Below are positions 56,615 to 64,000 of a stretch of 64,000 nt of DNA, piece after piece. Location: assembly GCA_030142905.1 (NCBI GenBank), contig JASJOG010000242.1, positions 248,001 through 312,000 on the forward strand, in the 5' to 3' direction. Below the pieces are notes generated by a model, which saw nothing but the letters and a program-made list of their open reading frames with translations, did not search any database and was not told the origin of the DNA. Source of the stretch: Heliopora coerulea. Its lineage: Eukaryota; Cnidaria; Anthozoa; Scleralcyonacea; Helioporidae. The first letter of the stretch is position 1. Every line of letters begins with the position of its first letter. A program made the position numbers and the translations under genes.

Positions 56615-56650
56615 CTGAAGATGACTACCGCTGAGGCCGTCGAAACGTCA
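56615..56650 (+). other. Hammerhead-core-like motif in Penelope 3' tail
   Basis: CTGAAGA (56615-56621), stem GAC...GTC enclosing CC-GCTGA-GG, GAAA at 56642-56645, then CGTCAGTCAC. Orthologous in position to the motif at 1699-1735. Confidence 0.42.
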
Positions 56651-56770
56651 GTCACCAACAGTCTTTCTCAAGACTACAGTAACCTGGACGATCCACTATC
56701 ACTAACATTTACCGATTCCCCCTGGTTCAAACTATTTACTTCATGATTTTTTGTGTTACCCACTTTTAAA

Positions 56771-56959
56771 TCAAACACGAGATGAAGGCTGCCTGGAACG
56801 AGAGTCAAAACGCGACAGATTTGGTACCCATATATATATTTGTTCCCCCGGATTTGCAGAATTGGAAGTAAACGTTATTTTATGGGGTGTAAGTTGTCCT
56901 GAAATCATGGATTTCGTTAGCTTCTTAAAATCTGGAGTTAATCTTTTTTCAGTCATCAT
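56771..56959 (-). CDS. Small viral-type ORF, overlapping the previous ORF
   Basis: 62 codons starting at ATG 56959 (or 56956), overlapping the stop of the upstream ORF (ends 56949) through ATGATGACTGA. Contains LTPDFKKLTKSMISGQLTPH and SANPGEQIYIWVPNLSRF. Soluble-looking; family not recognised. The 4- to 10-base overlap is typical of compact viral units and argues for a real ORF. Absent from copy A. Confidence 0.45.
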   Translation of the reverse strand: MMTEKRLTPDFKKLTKSMISGQLTPHKITFTSNSANPGEQIYIWVPNLSRFDSRSRQPSSRV

Positions 56960-57203
56960 ATATTATAACAAATATTTTATTTTTCCTTGTTGCGATATAT
57001 ATAACCGACGCTCCGATTATTAGAAATAAATGATCTCCCAGAAAATATAGAAACCCGCCGCTTGTTTTTTTGGCAATGTTTTCAATTTCTTTCAATGGTT
57101 CCTTTTTAACAGGAACTGATGGTTTCAATTCGGAAGCTTTGTGTTCCGGTTTAACTACTATTTCATTGCCAGAACGTTTCAATCCTATCGATAATAAGAG
57201 CAA
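56949..57203 (-). CDS. Small viral-type membrane protein ORF
   Basis: 84 codons; a polar, Lys/Glu/Pro-rich N-terminal half and a C-terminal hydrophobic segment (FLYFLGDHLFLIIGASVIYI). Overlaps the upstream ORF (57163-57465) by about 40 bases and the downstream ORF by about 10. Family not recognised; absent from copy A. Confidence 0.5.
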   Translation of the reverse strand: MLLLSIGLKRSGNEIVVKPEHKASELKPSVPVKKEPLKEIENIAKKTSGGFLYFLGDHLFLIIGASVIYIATRKNKIFVIIYDD

Positions 57204-57465
57204 TCAATGATAAACCCAATGCTGTTATACCACCAGCTCGTTTCATTATTTTCTTTAGTTCCCTCCTTCTATAATCATCATAAAAATTATCTATCTGTCC
57301 ACGAATCTGATAGAAATCTTTATCAGTAAATTCACTATCTACTGTTTCATATTCTTTAGACTCATCCCAAGGTGTATTGTTTTCATTAGGTTCTTCTGTA
57401 AAGGAATAATTCATTTTATAATTAGTTATTAGGCCGGATGTAGATATAGTTTTTGTCATCTTCAT
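57163..57465 (-). CDS. Small viral-type membrane protein ORF
   Basis: 100 codons with a polar, acidic N-terminus (TEEPNENNTPWDESKEYETV), a basic stretch (YRRRELKKIMKRAG) and a C-terminal hydrophobic segment (GITALGLSLIALIIDRI). Copy A keeps only the first part (13783-13870). Positive residues before the membrane helix suggest a defined topology. Not recognised. Confidence 0.5.
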   Translation of the reverse strand: MKMTKTISTSGLITNYKMNYSFTEEPNENNTPWDESKEYETVDSEFTDKDFYQIRGQIDNFYDDYRRRELKKIMKRAGGITALGLSLIALIIDRIETFWQ

Positions 57466-57483
57466 ATCATGCTCTTCAAATAG

Positions 57484-57771
57484 CTATTTAATGAATCTAC
57501 AATTGGTATACTCACTTATCTGTTTCAACAACCTATGAGAAATGTCCAGATAGCTATTTACCTCGTTGAAGCGGCCAGGAAAATATTTGTTTGTGACTGA
57601 TTTCACTATGTTATTATTGATATAAAACTCCGGTCCAAACAACAAACAATAATCTTCCACTCCATCGCCGCCAAAGTCCGTTTCTTCATCTTCGTTTTCC
57701 TCATGTTCGTTTTGCTCATATTCGTTTTCCTCTCTATGGTCTAAATCACTTTATTCAATCTCTTCAGACAT
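57484..57771 (-). pseudogene. Acidic viral-type ORF with early stop (copy B)
   Basis: ATG 57771, MSEEIE, TAA at 57751-57753, then open to 57484 with an acidic run (NEYEQNEHEENEDEETDFGG) and FNEVNSYLDISHRLLKQISE near the end. Same stop as copy A (14126-14128). Copy B has an extra EHEEN-type acidic repeat of 18 bases. Confidence 0.55.
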
Positions 57772-58164
57772 ATATATTACATTGTATTTTGTTTGTTAAA
57801 CTTCTTTTCATATTTCTAAGCCCAACCATTCATAGGAGGACACAAGTCGGTTATGGTACTGTTTAATAATTTTGAATCACTTAGAAGTATGGCTTCTTCA
57901 TAGGTTAATGGAAGGTTAATGCAAGATAACTATTATGCAAAGAAACAGGTTCTCCGTTAGTTTCAGTTAAGTACAAACAAGCGTTTACGGTTCAAATGGC
58001 TTGATTCCACCGACAATACCACTATCTGGTTCACGTCAGTCAATTGAAGAAGCAGTTTAAGTTAACAGTTGGTCTGAAAGGTATCGAACAAGAAGAACAT
58101 CAGAATTCGAAATAGGAATAGAAACCATACACGAATTCTATAGTCGCATTTGTAAACTTCTCAC

Positions 58165-58288
58165 CTTCGCTAGACATACAAGGATAAACCCAAACCACAA
58201 CTGCCAAGAAAAGTAGTACTCTATGGCCAATTATAGTCGCCATCTTCCCAGCCGACCTTCTTTTAAAGGGTTTATCAATATACGCCAC
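58165..58288 (-). CDS. Third signal-peptide exon of the receptor family
   Basis: From ATG 58243 (MATIIGHRVLLFLAVVVWVY then PCMSSEG) or 58288. The donor GTGAGA at 58159-58164 leaves phase 1. It ends in the same YPC.SSEG as the exons at 7840 and 51529 but the signal core is different. It could be the first exon of another family member whose body was displaced by the viral block, or an alternative first exon for the gene below it. Confidence 0.6.
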
Positions 58289-59401
58289 TCTACTTGACTA
58301 AGGAAATTAGAAGCTCACGGTTTAGCGCATGATCACACAAATGAACTCTTCGTTCATTTCTTTGAGGAAGTGTGGAGCGAATCGCGTCTTCTCGAACGGG
58401 ACCCAGATTTTGAGCGCCGAGATTGAGTCTAGAGACACAAGCAAGAACGTGTTTTAAATTATGTTTGTCTAATACCTCGCAACACGACCTCTGGACTTTT
58501 ACGAGTAGGACGTCCGGAACTTTAAGGGGTCAAAAGTGGGAGTGTACAATTTCGCAATTTCGTTATACTTCCTAAGAGGAAGTCTTCGCCGGCCATCTTC
58601 ATTAACTATGGGTTTGTAAAAGGGATATATTGCAATGCGTTCTGTTTGTAGTGACATTCAGTCACATACCCACGGAGCAATGCCACCCCAGGAAGATTTC
58701 TTCCAAAACCATAAAATAAACACATTCGGCATCCTTGGGGAAAGTACAAACGTGCAAATAATCTCCTTGTCTTGGACTCCACGTTTCGAATTCAAAAACA
58801 ACTTGGTCAACTTAAAATGCTTTGGTGACTGTTGGGCAAAATTCACTTCCGATGGTCGGTCAATCTTTGCATTTGTTCAACCTGTCTATGGTAAACATGT
58901 TGACGAAAGAATAAAAGATCTTTCATACAAATATTGGCTACAGTGCAGCATTCTTTAGAACTCGTAATTGTCAAAATTCGAGTCATTTCCGCAACAAATA
59001 AGCACTGAACGTATGCAATGAATGAAATGCGGAGCAGCTTTTGGTTAAAGACTGTTCTTCCTCAAGGCGAATTTCATCGCACGAATGAGCACTTCAGTGT
59101 ATAAACTGAGTGTATTTCTCATTACTTCCAGCCCACAACCCACGAGACGAAAGCGACAGTTATTTCGCATGAAAAAAAAATAGCCGAGTGGAAAGCTGTC
59201 TTAACGCAGTGTCATTACCAAGGACTAATCCTTACTCACAAGTGAGCGAAAGAAACCCCCTTGGCCTAATTTATTCTCACTATAAGGAATCTTTATTTCG
59301 AAATAAAAAGTTATTTTTATATGAGTTGTTTAATAGTTCTTTGGTTCTTGATTTTGAAGGGAAAACCCTTTTCAAGCAGGAAACCTTCCGTTTAACAAAT
59401 A
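58289..59401. other. No gene recognised
   Basis: Candidate upstream region of the exon at 58165-58288; a plus frame at 58635-58958 has no recognised domain. No core promoter motif convincing enough to call. Confidence 0.5.
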
Positions 59402-59862
59402 CAGTACTCTCCCGCCACTTTGGACTCTTGAGGGAAACGGAAAATAGCTCGAGATAAAGGATGTTCGAGGAACGGAACGTTACTTCATTAAACAGAAAAA
59501 TGCTGCAATTGTATGTCATCCATGATGCACATCTTTTATTCTGACATAGTGGTAAGTAACATCTGAGACTATAACGAAAACTTAAAAAATGACGTCTATC
59601 AATATTCATTATTTATAGCTTCGTTTCACCATCTTCCCCTTTCAGCGAGTCATTTTCAACGACTGTTCGAGATAAACAAGGTTAATTTGTATCAAGGGGA
59701 AGAAAAAGTGTTCGAAATAGCGTGGAACCCGAGTTTACCGAGTTTGAGAAACATGACAGTAAACTAACGACAAAATATAAATCAAAACCAAGGGAAATGG
59801 AAGTGTGTTTGAGATAGCGAGAAGTTTGAGATTACCGTGTTCGATATCACGGGAAACTACTG
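59402..59862. mobile_element. pogo/Tigger-like non-autonomous element
   Basis: Left end CAGTACTCTCCCGCCACTTT and right end (reverse strand) CAGTAGTTTCCCGTGATATC, each next to TA. The interior has GTTCGAGATAA units like 44143-44816, and the left flank (TTTAACAAATA) also resembles the flank there. Confidence 0.72.
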
Positions 59863-61144
59863 TAAAACCAGAGTAAAATAATGGAAAGCTCATCCTTCCG
59901 TGAAAAAGTCAAACGGTAGAAAAATAACTGAATATACACAAAATGATTTTTAATTTCAAACTTTTAATATTTTATTCAGGGCTCCCCCCCTCAGCAAGAT
60001 GGTACGAGCCAAGTGACAGAGGATTGAATGAGTGCAAGCATGTCGATGACATGACTACCTCATTCAACACCCTGCGCTGGTATCCTCCAAGTCTACGGCT
60101 ATGATTGCCAGAGGCGCAAGTAAGTGGGGAGCAATGAAGGTAGTTGCCCCCTCTTTTGGAGGGAAGTCACGAACTCTTTGTTTCAACAAAATGCTGCATT
60201 TTTACCTAAAGAAAATCAGGTCCCTTTTTTTGACATTTTGTCGCCTAGGAAATGCATTTTTGGTACGTTTTCGGGATTCACTATCTCATGCGAAAAGTCA
60301 TCAGAAAATCAACGAAGCAAATAAGACCAGCGTACGTACTGATGTAACATTTACAGACGGAATTACATACAAGATAGGATCTGATATATACTTGACACAA
60401 ACATTCGAATAAACCCCCTGGGCGTTTGTTTCATTTTAGAGCTTTGAGGATGGGCGTTTATTCGAATGTGCGAGATTATTCCAAGGTGAGCGCTTGTTCA
60501 ATGTCCAGCTAGGACACTATCTTTTTAGTGAATAACCAAACAAAGGATAAGAAGTCAATTTCACTTCAATGAAACAAAGTACAAGAAGTGAACGCGAAAA
60601 GTTTGGCAAAATAAAGCTCACTGATTGTTCAGAACACTTTCTGTAACATCCACTCAACGTCAGTAATCAAGCCTAAGGCTACGGTAAGGAACGAAGAAGA
60701 AATAATAAAGGGTTTTTTGCTGGGCTTTACTATTTCTTCTTTGTTTACGATCCCCGCCTGGTACCTCTGTCGCCCGTATTTTGGGCTACGGTAAGGCTAC
60801 TAGTCAAACTACCAAAATGTTTGTAACGTGGGTACGTATTCAAAGGCGGACGCTTATTGGAGAGTCAGCGGTAATTCAAATGTTTACTATAGACTTACAG
60901 AATAAGTGCATGGATAATTAACATTTGTCACACTATCCTTGGTTTTGTGGCAGCTAAATATCATTGTAAATGAATATGGCTTGACTGTTGTTTCCTTAGT
61001 CCTCCATCTCCATGTAGTTTTGTCAATATTTTCCTTCGGTTATGCCCACCATTTGTAGCTGAAAAGGGCCAGAGACGGATTCCCTTTTTAACGGGCTCCA
61101 TTCTCAAAAGTCCTGCAACCATTAAAACACGAACAAGGCTTGAT
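59863..61144. other. No gene; repeat-like units
   Basis: GGGCG.TTATTCGAATG-type units recur at 60405-60475 and 60845-60880. Frame 60101-60412 (plus) has no domain. ACGGTAAG / GGGCTACGGTAAGG pieces around 60675 and 60780 frame a short GC-mixed stretch. Confidence 0.45.
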
Positions 61145-61341
61145 CTGAAGATAAAAATCAACACCCAGCAAAACAAGAGATACAACGCCATGAGCACAAA
61201 CTTTGAGTTGAAAATATTTTAATGCTACATATAATATTAACATTAAATTTTAATATTAAAATATCAAAATATTTTAAATCAAAGTTTGCGCTCATAGCTT
61301 TATTCTGCTTGTTTTGCTGTATATTGATTTTTACATTCAGA
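61145..61341. repeat. Foldback repeat
   Basis: CAGCAAAACAAGAGATACAA... to 61222 is mirrored by 61264-61341, with an AT-rich loop of about 41 bases (TAATATTAA runs). Confidence 0.8.
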
Positions 61342-61461
61342 TTAACGTTCCTGCCTTGTTCTTCAATTGCCAAGAAGATGTCTTAATGTACACCAAACAC
61401 AGAATTCAACAACACTGGTCTTATAGTGATAAAACAAAGATTTTGTCATGGTGACAAATTT

Positions 61462-61583
61462 CACTATCGCTTTAAAAAACGTCTTAACCATGGTGAACGG
61501 TTATACAATTGGTTCCTCTAGTTCTTTTCAGAACTGTCTTGTATAATCATTCACCATGGTTAAGACATTTTTCAAAGCGATAC
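61462..61583. repeat. Foldback repeat
   Basis: Arms CGTCTTAACCATGGTGAACG...TATACAA and TTGTATAATCATTCACCATG..., about 46 bases each around a 30-base loop. Confidence 0.85.
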
Positions 61584-63194
61584 TGGTCTTGTCCATAAAT
61601 GACAATAAATTCTCAGTTGCATGAACAGGCTTATGTCCTTCCACTGCTGTTTAATGACTCACTCTTAAATATCATTCAACTTGTTCCTTAAGGGATAACA
61701 CTTTGGCCAAACAATAAAGTTTCAACAGATGATTACACAGGGATGCAACCAGGAATTTTGAAGGACAGGGGTTAGGTGGAGGTATCAAAGACACTCTTGG
61801 GGTGATATTGATCATTTTAAGCATGGTGGATCTTCCGCCTTCGGGAAATGGGAGCGAAAGATTGTCACTCAAACAGCACACATAAGATTCCCTACAAAAA
61901 GGGTAGGGTCATGACTTCCCTCAACCCCAATCCCCTTCCTCGTTGCACCCATATTGCATAAAGGATTTCTGACTAAAACCACACGCACAAGGCAGGCTCC
62001 CAAAGAAACCTCTCAAAGATTATTTTATGAGGTGAGTGTTAAATACAACATGAGTGTGCCAGCTTGGTCATATCATGGACAATATGTGGCTGTTTGTCAA
62101 GTTCACACCTTACAAAGAAAATTTTCTAAGTGTTTGAACTGGGCAAGTTTTGAGTCCCACTCCCCTCCAATATCACTCTGCATCTAAAATGCCCAGGGGG
62201 GTGCTACATTAAGTGACCACCCAGAAGCATTACCCACCCTTATGCAAATAACTCTAATTTTACTGCTTGTATTGTCCCACTCACTACAATTGGACATTGG
62301 ACAGTAGTTCACTCAGAATTGGCAACAAAATGCACTTTGACTGGCAAGGAGGACTTTTTCCTGGAGATTTATGACTGGATAAATTAAGATATAGTCCGTG
62401 AAACATGTGGGTACTTCAGGGCACTGGTTCACGTAAAGTTTGTGCATAACACAAAACATATGTGTTTTCTTTGAAAGACTGCCATGGTACAGTACCACAA
62501 ACATTTTCACAGCCCAGAAAAGCCACTTGACCAACCAGTTATAAGTATCAATGGTGAACCTACTCATCACGCATTGAGACCATCTTTTGTCCTAAGACTG
62601 GTGACTTGGTTCTGCTCTTAATTGATGTCACAATGTAATAATTTAGGGAAAATTTTGAGATTTTATTTATACAAATCCTTATCCAAACCCAAACCATAAA
62701 TCTAACCCCCAACTGATACCTTACCCACATTCTAACCCCAACCCTAAATTACATTTAAGTCAAAAACCTTATTGAAGCAAATTTTTTATGTCACAACATC
62801 AGCTGAGAGCCATCTAGCTTTCCCACTTTAAATTATGCCATGATTAAGTTGATAATTCTTCCTCTCTGTCATATGTTTATATGGTTCTGCTCTGCAGGAA
62901 ATAATTCAGCCCCAGTCTCTCTGCGCTAAATTCAATGCGCGGTCTTTTTAAATCAAAACAAACATGGCCATGTTTGATTTTAAATACAATTATGTAACGT
63001 TAACGCGATATACCAGACAACGTGAAATAAAAGTCTTTTTAAATAAATAAATTGCTGTTAGACAATCAATGAAATAAGATTTCCTAAGAAAAAAACGATG
63101 AATTTGTCAAAGGAAAACCCCGTTTACCTCATGAAATAAGACAAAGACGAACTTTTAATATGAACTTTCGACTACAAAATCATTAATTCGACTA
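61584..63194. other. No gene; dispersed repeat near 63105
   Basis: No convincing frames. The 63105-63195 piece is the partner of 33397-33500. A stretch of CCAAACCC/CTAACCCC-like words at 62680-62750 is too irregular for a telomeric array. Confidence 0.5.
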
Positions 63195-63251
63195 AAAAAT
63201 TCGTATGAAGTCAAAACTGCCCACGGCAGTTTTGACTTCATACGAATTTTT
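63195..63251. repeat. Perfect short palindrome
   Basis: AATTCGTATGAAGTCAAAAC... with CACGG-type 3-base centre and exact mirror; arms of about 26 bases. Confidence 0.9.
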
Positions 63252-63474
63252 GCCACTTATATGTAAACAAAGTGAAGTTTGATTGTAGTACTAAACTGGT
63301 ACATTGAAATTAGGTTTTCAAACCTATCGAGGGGTATTTGTTCAGTGAGCTTACAAACTAAAATTTACTCCACAATTTACAAATATCGTACGAACGTGTT
63401 GACAACGCTCGATGGATTCAAACATGTGCTGAATTCTTGTTAATCTTACCACGATTTTAAACAAGTCAAAAACT

Positions 63475-63838
63475 GTTACAGTCAAGCCGGATGTTCGTGT
63501 ATAGCCAACTTTTCGATGGTGCGTAGCAACAATGCAATCTTCATTTAGCAAGTTCGTCAAGGAATTTGCAACTTGCAAGTCATCCGAGAAGCATGTTACC
63601 CGAAAGGCGGACAACGCAACATCGGATGAAACATGATTCAAGTTATTTCATTTAAGTACCTCACAATAACTTGAATCATGTTTTATCTGATCTTGCGTTG
63701 TCCGCCCTTCGGGTAACGTGCTTCTTGGTTGACTTGCAAGTTGCAAATTCCTTGACGAACTTGCTAAATGAAGATTCCATTGTTGCTACGCACCATCGAA
63801 AAGTTGGCTATACACGAACATCCGGTTTGACTGTAACA
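63475..63838. repeat. Large palindrome, 174-bp arms
   Basis: 63475-63648 and 63665-63838 are reverse complements with a handful of mismatches and no length difference, around a 16-base centre. The arms encode the same peptide on both sides (ATHHRKVGYTRTSGLTVT), and the right arm continues into an open frame, so it looks like an inverted duplication of a coding exon end. Confidence 0.9.
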
Positions 63839-64000
63839 GATCAACTGGTATACATGTGCTTATCCGCAATTTTTTCGCTTGCCTATTCTGGCCTTGCGAT
63901 CACACTTAAGGTTGACGAAGACGGTAAAACCACTTCAATTATGCAAAAATTCAGTTCACACGAGTACGAAAGTTATACCTACACTTGGCGAGCGCTAGAC
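63656..64000 (+). CDS. Unrecognised partial open frame running off the window
   Basis: From the TAA at about 63653-63655 the plus frame stays open to the last base. It starts in the palindrome arm (ALRVTCFLVDLQVANSLTNL, then HHRKVGYTRTSGLTVTDQLV), then a hydrophobic YMCLSAIFSLAYSGLAITLK, then a polar end with FSSHEYESYTYTWRALD. Composition is protein-like, with a possible single membrane segment, but I do not recognise a family. The mirror arm gives a related minus frame (63351-63641). It may be one exon of a host gene beginning here and continuing to the right. Confidence 0.4.

Larger units (their letters stand above)
55755..56744. mobile_element. Complete Penelope-like snap-back element (copy B)
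   Basis: Both outer ends are the same 3' terminus in opposite directions (inverted GGTTCAAGCC.ATTTACTT at about 55757-55780; GGTTCAAACTATTTACTT at 56714-56731). The left half encodes GIY-YIG on minus (56174-56455, IYKIKCADCQTIYIGETGR); after a turn at about 56405 the plus strand encodes the upstream linker (YNSDFIKLNTYK) of the same protein to about 56600, then the 3' tail with a hammerhead-core-like motif (56615-56645). It splits the viral ATPase gene from the next viral ORF. Confidence 0.88.
46813..57900. repeat. Segmental duplication, copy B
   Basis: Partner of copy A (1837-14274). Copy B retains sites that are uninterrupted where copy A has insertions: about 48911-48922, about 52590 and about 54248. 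It has its own replaced stretch of roughly 740 bp at 53270-54020, which differs from the corresponding 110 bp of A. Similarity to A stops abruptly at about 57900, inside a viral ORF that continues in A. In B the receptor gene continues leftward into further exons (46156 down to 35622), so B is the more complete gene copy. Confidence 0.95.

Noticed and set aside
60101..60412. 103-residue plus frame
   Set aside because: No recognisable family and mixed repeat sequence around it.
62680..62750. Telomere-type repeat (CCCTAA-like words)
   Set aside because: Words are irregular and few; also the short TTAGGG patch at 47700 is part of a local intron repeat.
1..64000. CRISPR arrays, bacterial operons or rRNA genes
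   Set aside because: No regularly spaced direct repeats with unique spacers and no rRNA-like sequence; splice sites and retroelements show a eukaryotic genome.

Overview
The window is nuclear DNA of a marine invertebrate, most likely an anthozoan cnidarian such as a stony coral or sea anemone. That is inferred from AT-rich DNA with short phase-1 exons encoding lectin, SRCR, discoidin and FN3 domains, many Penelope-like, PIF/Harbinger, hAT, pogo-like and LINE relics, and foldback elements. Exon calls rest on GT/AG sites and domain motifs read by eye; no database search was possible.

Layout. The main host gene lies on the minus strand and reads from about 51.6 kb (perhaps 58.3 kb) down to 35.6 kb: signal-peptide exon (51529-51640), possible Ser/Thr-rich exon (51142-51440), SUEL lectin (49693-49992), F-type-lectin-like domain (47936-48352), two SRCR domains (46832-47152, 45848-46156), discoidin/F5-8C half-domain (44848-45151), two near-identical FN3 exons (42436-42729, 38604-38894), and a transmembrane exon with a tail carrying two YxxL motifs (35622-35911). 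It looks like a cell-surface glycan or microbe-sensing receptor. A second, partial copy (signal, SUEL, F-type lectin, SRCR) lies at 1850-7951. A third signal exon is at 58165-58288.

The two copies belong to a segmental duplication of about 11-12 kb: copy A about 1837-14274, copy B about 46813-57900. Upstream of the receptor both copies carry a decayed double-stranded-DNA-virus-like (Polinton/adintovirus-like) gene cluster on the minus strand: an A32/FtsK-like packaging ATPase, small membrane proteins, an acidic protein and, only in copy A (to about 17.2 kb), a fiber-like protein and further unrecognised ORFs. Several stop codons and two inserted elements are shared by both copies, so the viral element was inserted and already damaged before the duplication.

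The rest is mostly mobile DNA. At 1-1836, 3933-5020, 12128-12462/54888-55221 and 55755-56744 are inverted (snap-back) elements; at least three are Penelope-like by coding content, and most carry a hammerhead-core-like motif. A PIF/Harbinger element with TIRs, a Myb-like ORF and a truncated DDE transposase occupies 18012-21506. A small hAT element with 8-bp flanking repeats (22023-23235) contains a nested tRNA-derived foldback. A 5'-truncated LINE spans 30694-33086. TIR or foldback elements lie at 28882, 36347, 36691-38066, 39603-41782, 44143-44816, 59402-59862, 61145, 61462 and 63195-63838. From 23.2 to 28.9 kb I see no convincing gene. An open frame runs off the right edge of the window.
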